A DNA stretch of 55,323 bases, taken from Methylacidimicrobium fagopyrum (GTDB taxonomy: Bacteria; Verrucomicrobiota; Verrucomicrobiia; Limisphaerales; UBA11358). Where the stretch lies: positions 1 to 55,323 of the forward strand of contig JAMFSJ010000065.1 of the NCBI GenBank assembly GCA_026225255.1, read 5' to 3'. Both the position numbers and the translations under genes were made by a program. The notes under the pieces were generated by a model. It searched no databases. It saw only the letters and a program-made list of their open reading frames with translations, and had not been told where the DNA came from. Positions 16,765 to 24,556 of this stretch are shown here, piece after piece (position 1 is the stretch's first letter; each line of letters begins with the position of its first letter).

Positions 16765-17804
16765 TGACGCAAGGCGTTGGCTTGATCCGGCCCGCGCAGC
16801 CCGGTCTTTTGGAGATCGATATAAACTTGAGCGTCGCTGGCTAGCGGCAGATTCTGAACGGTCTTGGTTTCTAGGAACACTCCCTCGTCGTCGGGAATCA
16901 GGAGAGTAATCTTGCCGGCATCGTTGACAGGTCGGAGGCCGAGTTTTTCCAAGGTGGCGGCTTCAGGCAAACGTGCAACGTAGGCACTAGTCACGGCGGG
17001 TTCGGTGTAAGGATGGCGTAACCAACCCGCAATCCATTGAGTGAATGCGAGGGGCACGGATTGTTCTTTGGCCCAAGACGCCAGCTGATGCGCGATTTCA
17101 ATGGGGCTGCCACCGAAGACGGTGTAACGGGTAGCACTGGTGCGCCAGTTGAAATCATCCGCCTTTACCCAAGCGTCAATGAGGCCAAGCGGGTCGCGGA
17201 GGCGAAACTCGCGCGGACTTTGCTTTTCAATAAAGCCCTGACTGATGAGATGCTGGACAATGCGGGACACTAGACCCGAACTGGCTTTGGTGCGTTCAAC
17301 CAGTTCACTCTGCGCCCAAACGCGATCGCGGTCGGTTAGCAAACTGCGAATAATACGTGCGCTTTTTCCGACAAAGATTTTACGCGGCTCAAGCTCAAAT
17401 CGAAAATCGCGCCCAGGCAAATGGCGGCGATCCACAAGCAGTCCTTCCGACCGGAGGTAAACTCGACCGTTCAAATCAACCGCTGCCAGACGTTTTTGGC
17501 GGCAGAATTCCAGAATGCGGGTGACCAGTTCGGGCGCAACCAGCAGTGGCGGGAGCGGTTCCCTCCAAGTTGCGAGGATTGACTCAAGCTCCGGAATGCT
17601 AGGCTTCAGAGAATATACCGGCTTGAATCGGTGGTTGTGGGCATCCAGTTTCAACTCGATCCACGGAAGCCGGTCATTGGCAGAGTTTCCTGACGGCGAT
17701 TGCCATGCCAGATCGGTATCATCATCAAGCAATTGCCTGAAGTGATGGATCAGCTCACTTTCATAGCGAATGATTGCGCTTTTACTGGAATTTGACGTTT
17801 TCAC
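16740..17804 (-). CDS. AbiEi-like winged-helix antitoxin/repressor
   Basis: 354 residues. The central part (VWAQSELVERTKASSGLVSRI, VQHLISQGFIEKQSPREFRLRDP) is a clear winged helix-turn-helix, and the C-terminal region (ATRYTVFGGSPIEIAHQLAS) resembles the AbiEi C-terminal domain. AbiEi proteins repress their own operon by binding upstream repeats and neutralise the AbiEii nucleotidyltransferase without direct protein contact (type IV). It precedes the toxin gene with a 25-base overlap. The start lies beside an array of CAGTAAGAA repeats, a likely operator. The N-terminal 200 residues are divergent and unassigned. Confidence 0.75.
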   Translation of the reverse strand: MKTSNSSKSAIIRYESELIHHFRQLLDDDTDLAWQSPSGNSANDRLPWIELKLDAHNHRFKPVYSLKPSIPELESILATWREPLPPLLVAPELVTRILEFCRQKRLAAVDLNGRVYLRSEGLLVDRRHLPGRDFRFELEPRKIFVGKSARIIRSLLTDRDRVWAQSELVERTKASSGLVSRIVQHLISQGFIEKQSPREFRLRDPLGLIDAWVKADDFNWRTSATRYTVFGGSPIEIAHQLASWAKEQSVPLAFTQWIAGWLRHPYTEPAVTSAYVARLPEAATLEKLGLRPVNDAGKITLLIPDDEGVFLETKTVQNLPLASDAQVYIDLQKTGLRGPDQANALRHWEGFCRP

Positions 17805-17808
17805 TATT

Positions 17809-17900
17809 CAGTAAGAATCTCGTATTCCAGTAAGAAATCAATCAATTCTTACTGAATTTTGATTTGTTTACTCTGTAGTAAGAATTGCCATTTTCAGTAA
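17809..17900 (-). promoter_or_regulatory. Operator-like repeat array upstream of the AbiE-like pair
   Basis: CAGTAAGAA occurs at 17809-17817 and 17828-17836, with the inverted copy TTCTTACTG at 17846-17854. Near copies follow at 17877-17884 (TAGTAAGAA-like) and 17895-17900 (CAGTAA). 17828-17854 therefore forms a 9-bp perfect inverted repeat with a 9-base spacer. The array begins 4 bases before the antitoxin start and spans the expected promoter, so repression by the AbiEi-like protein is likely. Confidence 0.75.
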
Positions 17901-18024
17901 ACTTACCACTTCTAGCCAAATAAATTTTAATTGATGTAGATGATTATGGATAGGATTCACCGTCATACCCATTCACGCGCGGGATGTCTTGCTGTCGTTG
18001 CAGGTCACAATATCTTCGTTCCCA

Positions 18025-18510
18025 TCAGCCGCGCCGCGCGGTCTCGATTTTGGCGATGTTGATCTTGCCCATTTCCATCATTGCGGCGAAGGCGCGTTGG
18101 GCTTCAGCGCCACCGGCGGCCATCGCGTCGGTCAACACGCGTGGCGTGATTTGCCAGGAGATTCCCCAGCGGTCTTTACACCAGCCACATTGGCTTTCCT
18201 CGCCGCCGTTGCTGACAATGGCATTCCAGTAGCGATCCGTTTCCTCCTGCGTTTCGGTCGCGATCTGGAAGGAGAACGCTTCGGTGTGTTTGAACATAGG
18301 CCCGCCATTGAGGCCCAGGCACGGAATGCCGAACACGGTGAACTCCACCGTGAGGATTTCGCCTTCCTTGCCACTGGGATAGTCGTCCGGCGCTTTGTGA
18401 ATCGCGGTGACCTTGCTGTCTGGAAATGTGGCGGCGTAAAAGCGCGCGGCATCTTGTGCGTCTTTATTAAACCAAAGGCAGATGGTGTTCTTGGCTTTTG
18501 TGTTGCCCAT
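18025..18510 (-). CDS. PhnB-like VOC superfamily protein
   Basis: 161 residues. KNTICLWFNKDAQDAARFYAAT, the FTVFGIPCLGLNGGP strand and the DRYWNAIVSNGG/CGWCKDRWGISWQITP segment match PhnB/YdcN-type vicinal-oxygen-chelate proteins, formerly annotated 3-demethylubiquinone methyltransferase-like. The family has paired beta-alpha-beta-beta-beta units. No substrate can be assigned. It is an isolated minus-strand gene between the AbiE operator and the glycoside hydrolases. A 30-codon open stretch just upstream (18544-18636, plus) has no recognisable features. Confidence 0.85.
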   Translation of the reverse strand: MGNTKAKNTICLWFNKDAQDAARFYAATFPDSKVTAIHKAPDDYPSGKEGEILTVEFTVFGIPCLGLNGGPMFKHTEAFSFQIATETQEETDRYWNAIVSNGGEESQCGWCKDRWGISWQITPRVLTDAMAAGGAEAQRAFAAMMEMGKINIAKIETARRG

Positions 18511-18675
18511 AATTTTTCCAAAACCATATCACAAATTTTTTCCATGTTCATCAGTCACGGCTGTATTGCCGATGAATTTTTCAAAATCTCACCCTATGTG
18601 GAAGGCACTCTCTTGCTAAGAATTCACGGTCATTAGAAGGCTTGCACTCCGATCGCAATCAGCAAAAATTTCCCG

Positions 18676-19920
18676 ATGATTAAAAAATCATTCTCCTTCC
18701 TCAAGACCATGTTCGGTCTTGGTGTTTTAATAGGTTTAATTTTTTCTCCACTCACCACCTCGCACGCCGGTGGAACGAATGGCGCTGCGTCATCCGCCGC
18801 GACGATTTTGCCGGCGACGGTTTTGGCGACGAATGTTCCCGCCGGCGCATATTTCAAGATCCAAATGAACTGGCAGGCGACTCATTCGCTGGCGCAACAT
18901 TACAAAGTTTTTGTTCATCTTGAAGACGCGCAGGGCCGCATGGTGGCGCAAGCAGATCATGAGCCGGACATCGCGACGGATTCGCCAGACTGGCGCGGAA
19001 AAATCAGTTACGCGATCACCGCCAGTTTTCCCACGAACACTTTCGATGGCGATTATCGCGTGGTCGCTGGTCTTTATGACAAAGGCGACCGCGTGGAACT
19101 CCTCGCTGCGCCGGGCGTAAAAAGTTTGCCTTGGTTCGCTTACGAGATCGGCGTCGTGCACGTGGATCACACCGCGCCGAAGCCGCGAGCCGACACTGAA
19201 GGCGCGTTGACTTTGGATTTGACCGGTTACAAAACGACGTTTGAAGAAAAATTCACCACGCAGCTCGACGTGTCGCCGCACGGACCGGGCACGCGCTGGA
19301 CGGCGCACACACCGTGGAACGGAGATTTTGGCGATGCGGCGTTTGCTGATCCGACAAATGGATTTCCGTTCACGATTTCCAACGGCGTGTTGCGAATCGA
19401 AGCGCGCAAAGAAGCCAATGGCCGCTGGCGTGCCGGATTGCTGGCATCAAATGATCGCGAGGGTCACGGGTTCTCGCAGCAGTATGGTTATTTTGAGATG
19501 CGCGCAAAACTGCCCGCCGGCGATGGCGTGTGGCCGGCATTTTGGCTGAGTTCTTCCCCGGTCGGCGCGAGTCCCAATATTGAAATTGATGTGATGGAAT
19601 TTTACGGCGACCCAAAAGGTTCATATATGTCCACGGTTCACGTCTGGAAACCCGGGCCGCATCGCGGCATCGGGCATCAAGTCGTCACGCGCCCGCTGGA
19701 GGCAAGCGATGATTTTCACCGTTACGGCGTGATGGTCACTGCCGAATGGATCACGATGTATTTCGATGGCGTGGAAGTTTGGAAAACCAAGACGCCGCTG
19801 GAACATCAGCGCCCCCTGATGCTGTTGCTCAACCTTGCACTCGGCGGCGGCTGGCCGATTGAGCACACGCCGAATCCGTCGTTCATGGACGTGGATTATG
19901 TTCGCGTCTATGCGAAATAA
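18676..19920 (+). CDS. Secreted glycoside hydrolase family 16 enzyme
   Basis: 414 residues with an N-terminal signal segment (hydrophobic LFKT-like MFGLGVLIGLIFSPLTT, cleavage near SHA-GG). Residues about 50-165 form an N-terminal beta-rich domain of unknown role. The C-terminal GH16 domain has the catalytic motif EIDVME (Glu303 nucleophile, Asp305, Glu308 acid/base). It also has the RAKLPAGDGVWPAFWL strand and the conserved YGVMVTAEWITMYFDG and ALGGGWP segments. GH16 enzymes cleave beta-1,3/1,4-glucans, agar, carrageenan and similar glycans. The exact substrate is unclear. It opens a run of glycan-active genes. Confidence 0.9.
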   Translation: MIKKSFSFLKTMFGLGVLIGLIFSPLTTSHAGGTNGAASSAATILPATVLATNVPAGAYFKIQMNWQATHSLAQHYKVFVHLEDAQGRMVAQADHEPDIATDSPDWRGKISYAITASFPTNTFDGDYRVVAGLYDKGDRVELLAAPGVKSLPWFAYEIGVVHVDHTAPKPRADTEGALTLDLTGYKTTFEEKFTTQLDVSPHGPGTRWTAHTPWNGDFGDAAFADPTNGFPFTISNGVLRIEARKEANGRWRAGLLASNDREGHGFSQQYGYFEMRAKLPAGDGVWPAFWLSSSPVGASPNIEIDVMEFYGDPKGSYMSTVHVWKPGPHRGIGHQVVTRPLEASDDFHRYGVMVTAEWITMYFDGVEVWKTKTPLEHQRPLMLLLNLALGGGWPIEHTPNPSFMDVDYVRVYAK

Positions 19921-19983
19921 TTTTTTTATCTGTCACCCTTAAAAAAGTTTCGCGTCCGCAGATCGCTCATTACAATAAATTCC

Positions 19984-21037
19984 ATGACTCCGCCCACGAA
20001 ACATTCCGTTGTTCATACTCAAATCATTTGCGCTCTGATTTGGTTTGTTTTTTTTGTGCGCTGACTTGTCGCGTGCAAATGCCCGATCCACCCGGACAGG
20101 TGAAGCCGGGCGAAACGCCGAAGAATGAAGCGTATCTGTTCGCGCACATGATAGAGGGCGATTATGGGCGGCTTTATTACAGCGTCAGTCTGGACGGATT
20201 GCATTGGACGCCGCTCAACGGCGGCAAACGGGTCTTCGAAGAATATCACGGTCATGCGGATATTTGTCGCGGGCCGGATGGACGTTATTATCTCGTGGGC
20301 AATCGCGGCGATGACAAGCCGGACATCAACTTCTGGGTATCGGATGATTTGATAAATTGGCAGAAATTCAGCGACTACACGCCTGGCCTCAAAAGCATCC
20401 CGAATTGCACGAACATCCTGATGCGCATCGGCGCGCCGAAATTATTTTTCGATGACGCGAGCCGGCAGTTTGTTTTGACGTGGCATACGACGCATGACTT
20501 GGGCAAAACAGATTTGCCGGAACCTTACTGGGCCGGCCAGCGGACGATTTATGTGACGTCCAAAGATTTGAAAATTTTCTCCGCGCCGCCGCGCGGCTGT
20601 TTGAAAATTGGGACATGGCGACCATTGATGCTTTCATTCGTCGCGAGGGCGGCAAGTATTACGCGATCATCAAGGACGAACGTTATCCCACGCTGGAATG
20701 GACGACGGGCAAGAAGATCCGCATTTGCAGTTCCACGAATTTGCTCGGGCCTTACAGCGAACCCGGACCATCCATCAGTCCAGGATTTCGCGAGGCGCCG
20801 ACGTTGATCCCGTCGCCCGACGGCACGGCGTGGTATCTTTACTACGAACAATATCCGGGAGTTTCTTGCGGCCTTTCAATCGCATCGCATTTGAGCGGAC
20901 CGTGGTTTCAAGCGTCGGGAGCGACGTTGACAGGCGGTTGGGATAAATATGTGATGACGCCGCACGCGCGGCACGGTTCGATGCGCGTGATTTCGCGGAA
21001 AGAATACGACGCGCTGGTGGAACACTTCGGAAAATAA
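19984..21037 (+). pseudogene. GH43-like beta-propeller glycosidase gene broken by two frameshifts
   Basis: Three frames join into one protein. A signal-peptide-like start at ATG 19984 (IICALIWFVFF) must shift at the T8 run 20048-20055 to reach CALTCRVQMPDPPGQV. That frame continues through GHADICRGPDGRYYLVGN and NFWVSDDLINWQKF to KIFSAPPR, and a second shift near 20592-20597 is needed to reach RLFENWDMATIDAFIRREGG. Each shift equals loss of a single base. The repeated WVSDDL.NW/STNLLGP blades resemble five-bladed propeller glycosidases (GH43 and relatives). The downstream frame runs intact to TAA 21035-21037. Sequencing error cannot be excluded. Confidence 0.78.
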
Positions 21038-21140
21038 TGCGCCGACTTGCATTCATTGTGGCGATAGAGTTTTACGATCGGCTTTAGCGCCATGTCAGGA
21101 CTTGGAAGTATCATGGCATTTGCATATCCTTGCCCAACAC

Positions 21141-23024
21141 ATGTCAATTCGCTGCAAACAAATCTGCCTTCAGTTGGGCGTTGCGCTTGGTCTCATGATT
21201 TCAGCCCGCGCAAAGGATTTGCCGATCGGCCATTTTGGAACAAATAATTATAGTGACTGGGTCGCTACTGGAAATGCATTTCAGTTTGGTCCCGCAGCGG
21301 GGGAAACATGGATGCACATTTTGGAAGTGGAAAATGCCGACAACGACATGGTGATCAGCAGCGAAAAAACCGCCGACAGCCAAGACGACCACCCGCAAGG
21401 CGCGCTGACTTCGCCGGAATTTTCCCTTGAACGAAAATATATTTCCTTCCGCATCGCCGGGGGCGACTACGAACATGACGCATGCATCAATCTTTTGATC
21501 GCCGGAAAAGTCGTGCGCAGCGCAACGGGTTGGCGCAGTGATCGTCTATCGCCAGCGAGTTGGGATGTCAGCGCGTGGCGCGGCCAACAGGCGCGCATGC
21601 AAGTCGTAGATGCTTCGAGTGGCGATTGGGGACATATCAATGTGTCGCGCATCAGACAGACCGATGCGCCGGAGCGATTGCCGGTTGAAACGGGACCGCT
21701 TTATCACGAAGCGTTGCGACCGCAATTTCATTTCACCGCGCGACAATGGGCGATGTCGCGTTTGAATCCCGGCCAGCGGCAGGAAGGCTGGGTCAATGAT
21801 CTCAATGGTTTGATCTATTACGACGGCGAGTATCATCTATTTGCGCAACGCTGGGCCAAATGCTGGATTCATGCCGTCAGCCGCGATCTGATTCACTGGA
21901 CGGAACTTGACCCGGCGTTTTGGGAAGAGGAATCCGGCAGCGGCGTTCAATCCGGCACCTGCGTGGTGGATTATCAAAATACTTCCGGCCTGTCGCCTGA
22001 CCCGAAAAATCCCGCGATGGTGGCGTTTTATCCGCGCTGGAATAATCGTGAGCAATGCATCGCCTACAGCCTGGATCACGGGCGCAGTTGGAAACACTAC
22101 GAGAAAAATCCGATCCTTGTTCATCCGGAGCGTGATCCGAAAGTGTTTTGGTATGCGCCCGGCAATCATTGGGTGATGATGCTCTACGGCGACGGGCAAT
22201 ATCACATTCTCACTTCCACCAATCTGTTGAGCTGGCAGGACGAACATCATCCGATCAAAGATAGTTTTGAGTGTCCGGACTTTTTTGAACTGCCGGTGGA
22301 CGGCGATCGCAGCCGGATGAAATGGGTGCTGATCCAGGGTAACGGCAATTATTCCATCGGCACGTTTGACGGCGTCGAATTCAAGGAAGAAACCGGACGG
22401 CATCCTTGCGATGTGGGACCCAATTTTTATGCAACGCAATCCTGGCATAACACCGACACCGGCGACGGGCGACGCATCCAGGTCGCGTGGATGCGGGGTC
22501 CAAATTTTCCGGACATGCCATTCAACCAGCAGATTTCGTTTCCCTGCGAACTGACTTTGCATGACACCAAAGATGGCTTGCGCATTTTCCGTCGGCCAAT
22601 CCCGGAAATTTCCCGGCTGCACGATGGCGAAGATGTCTGGACCAACCGCACTTTACAGGCGGATCAAACCCTGCCACTGGAACCGGCGGGACAATTGTTT
22701 CACCTCAAGGCCGAAGTGGAAATCTCCGAGGGCGCGAAGTTGATTTTCAAGATTCGTGGCGCTTCCGTGACGTTGACGCAAAAAACTCTTGAATCGGACA
22801 ATGTGCCGGCCAGCGTAGGTGGCCAGATTCAAACGGTCGAAATTTTGGTGGATCGCGCTTCGATCGAAGTGTTCGTCAATGATGGCGAAATTTCTTCCAC
22901 CCGTTTTTTCCTGCCGGGTGAAAATGGCCTTTCGGTCAAAGCAGAGAACGGCAGCGCCCGCATCAAATCACTGACCGTTTTCCCGCTCAAATCCGCATGG
23001 CCGGCCGTGATTGACGCCAACTGA
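21141..23024 (+). CDS. Secreted GH32 fructan hydrolase-like enzyme
   Basis: 627 residues from ATG 21141. The frame is open to TTG 21102, but the signal peptide (CLQLGVALGLMISARA) fits the ATG. An N-terminal beta-sandwich domain (about 30-175, with DNDMVISSEKTAD and GRINVSRI-like GHINVSRIRQ) precedes the five-bladed GH32 propeller. Catalytic residues: Asp220 in GWVNDLNGLIYYDG (nucleophile), Asp332 in the ERDPKVFW motif and Glu377 in the FECPDFFELP motif. The usual NDPNG reads NDLNG. A C-terminal beta-sandwich ends near ASIEVFVNDGE. Likely substrates are levan, inulin or sucrose-type fructans. Confidence 0.92.
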   Translation: MSIRCKQICLQLGVALGLMISARAKDLPIGHFGTNNYSDWVATGNAFQFGPAAGETWMHILEVENADNDMVISSEKTADSQDDHPQGALTSPEFSLERKYISFRIAGGDYEHDACINLLIAGKVVRSATGWRSDRLSPASWDVSAWRGQQARMQVVDASSGDWGHINVSRIRQTDAPERLPVETGPLYHEALRPQFHFTARQWAMSRLNPGQRQEGWVNDLNGLIYYDGEYHLFAQRWAKCWIHAVSRDLIHWTELDPAFWEEESGSGVQSGTCVVDYQNTSGLSPDPKNPAMVAFYPRWNNREQCIAYSLDHGRSWKHYEKNPILVHPERDPKVFWYAPGNHWVMMLYGDGQYHILTSTNLLSWQDEHHPIKDSFECPDFFELPVDGDRSRMKWVLIQGNGNYSIGTFDGVEFKEETGRHPCDVGPNFYATQSWHNTDTGDGRRIQVAWMRGPNFPDMPFNQQISFPCELTLHDTKDGLRIFRRPIPEISRLHDGEDVWTNRTLQADQTLPLEPAGQLFHLKAEVEISEGAKLIFKIRGASVTLTQKTLESDNVPASVGGQIQTVEILVDRASIEVFVNDGEISSTRFFLPGENGLSVKAENGSARIKSLTVFPLKSAWPAVIDAN

Positions 23025-23186
23025 TTTGACTGGCTGGTTTCAAGATGGATTGGGCGTAGCTTTTAAACATCTTTTAACTGCGCTGACATGGCTCGATACG
23101 AAAACTGATTCCTGCTTGCGCCATTGGTTGGGTGCGGTAGATTCGCTTTCGGTAACTGTGGAATCTCCCAACCAAAGGAAAATCAA

Positions 23187-24200
23187 ATGAATATCAAAGC
23201 CCTCGCTGCATCGGGCGCCAAACAGGCGCTGCAACCGTTTGAATATAATCCCGGCCCGCTCGGCAGCGAGCAGGTGGAGATCGCCGTGGAAAGCTGCGGC
23301 GTTTGCCACAGCGATCTTTCGATGCTCGACAACGATTGGGGCATGACAACGTATCCCTTTGTGCCCGGCCACGAAGTCATCGGCAAAGTCGTCGCGCTCG
23401 GCGAACACACGAAGCGCGTGAAAATCGGCGATCGCGTGGGGCTCGGTTGGTTCTCCGGCAGTTGCGGCGAATGTGCACAATGCCTTTCCGGCAATCAAAA
23501 TCTCTGTCTCAAAGTAGAAAGCACCATCATCGGCCGGCACGGTGGATTCGCCACGCGCGTGCGGGCGCAGTGGACTTGGTGCACCCCGCTGCCCGAAGGC
23601 GTGGACGCCGGCAAAGCCGGGCCATTGCTCTGCGGCGGCATCACGGTTTTCAATCCCATCGTGCAATGCGGCATCAAGCCCACGGACAGCGTGGCCGTCA
23701 TCGGCATCGGCGGGCTGGGTCACATGGCGCTGAAATTTTTGCGCGCCTGGGGTTGCGATGTCACGGCATTCACCACCAGTGATTCAAAGCGCGAAGAAGC
23801 GTTGCGGTTGGGGGCGCATCGCACTTTGAATTCACGCAACAACGATGAACTGGCCAAGGCTGCCGGTAGTTTCGATTTCATCTTGAACACGGCCAACGCG
23901 GATCTGGATTGGAACACCTACATTGCTGCGCTGAAACCCAAAGGTCGCCTGCACACCGTCGGGGCCGTGCCGTCACCGATGGCGCTGGCCGCTTTTCCGT
24001 TGATTCTGGGTCAAAAATCGCTCTCCGGTTCGCCGCTCGGCAGCCCCGCAACGACGGACTCCATGTTGCAATTCAGCGCGCGCCACGGCATCGCGCCGAC
24101 GACGGAAACTTTCCCGATGTCGCGCGCCAATGATGCCTTGGAACATCTTCGTTCCGGCAAGGCGCGTTATCGCATCGTGCTTACGAATGATTTGAAGTGA
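23187..24200 (+). CDS. Zinc-dependent alcohol dehydrogenase (CAD/YahK type)
   Basis: 337 residues from ATG 23187, chosen over an upstream start because AAGGAA lies 6-8 bases before it. Catalytic zinc ligands appear in CGVCHSDLSML and PGHEVIG, the structural zinc cysteines in CGECAQCLSGNQNLC, and the NAD(P) fold in VIGIGGLGHMALKF. TSDSKREEA is typical of NADP-preferring cinnamyl-alcohol-dehydrogenase-like enzymes such as YahK. These reduce aldehydes in the cytoplasm. The natural substrate is unknown. It stands between GH32 and a broken gene, with no obvious operon partner. Confidence 0.92.
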   Translation: MNIKALAASGAKQALQPFEYNPGPLGSEQVEIAVESCGVCHSDLSMLDNDWGMTTYPFVPGHEVIGKVVALGEHTKRVKIGDRVGLGWFSGSCGECAQCLSGNQNLCLKVESTIIGRHGGFATRVRAQWTWCTPLPEGVDAGKAGPLLCGGITVFNPIVQCGIKPTDSVAVIGIGGLGHMALKFLRAWGCDVTAFTTSDSKREEALRLGAHRTLNSRNNDELAKAAGSFDFILNTANADLDWNTYIAALKPKGRLHTVGAVPSPMALAAFPLILGQKSLSGSPLGSPATTDSMLQFSARHGIAPTTETFPMSRANDALEHLRSGKARYRIVLTNDLK

Positions 24201-24289
24201 GATGGATGGTGCGTATGCCGTATTTGACGGACTGAATCCGTTTCAATTTCTAAGTCGCAGAATGGTTTTCTCAGCTTAGCATCGGCCCC

Positions 24290-24457
24290 ATGAAATTGTT
24301 TAAAACCATTTTGCGATGGCGCGCAATGTTCATGAAAATTGCGCTGCTTTTGGTTTTTCTCGTCACCAGCACGATGGGTTTTGCGCAAATGCCGAATCCG
24401 CCCGGACAGGTGACGAAAAAGACTTTTTACTTGAGCGTAACAAGATTAAGGGATTAG
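24290..24457 (+). pseudogene. Orphan 5' fragment related to the GH43-like gene
   Basis: The 55-codon frame starts with a signal peptide (MKIALLLVFLVTSTMGFAQ) and continues QMPNPPGQVTKK before losing homology and ending in TAG. The GH43-like gene at 19984 has the equivalent signal segment followed by QMPDPPGQVKPGE. The shared part lies only around the cleavage site. The rest of the gene is gone, and the NRPS-like gene starts 100 bases later. The best reading is a remnant of a paralogue truncated when neighbouring DNA was inserted or deleted. Confidence 0.68.
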
Positions 24458-24556
24458 GATAAATAGCACGGTGGCGATAATTAAATTTGCATGTTAATTT
24501 TTGTAAACCATTGTGATTTGGCAGTTTAGTATCTTAACCCAAATGTTTAATGTTTA

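Noticed and set aside
18544..18636. A 30-codon plus-strand frame between the VOC gene and GH16
   Set aside because: Too short, with no ribosome-binding site or recognised motif.
23040..23723. A minus-strand frame over the alcohol dehydrogenase
   Set aside because: It overlaps the zinc-enzyme motifs of the plus-strand gene and shows no domain of its own.
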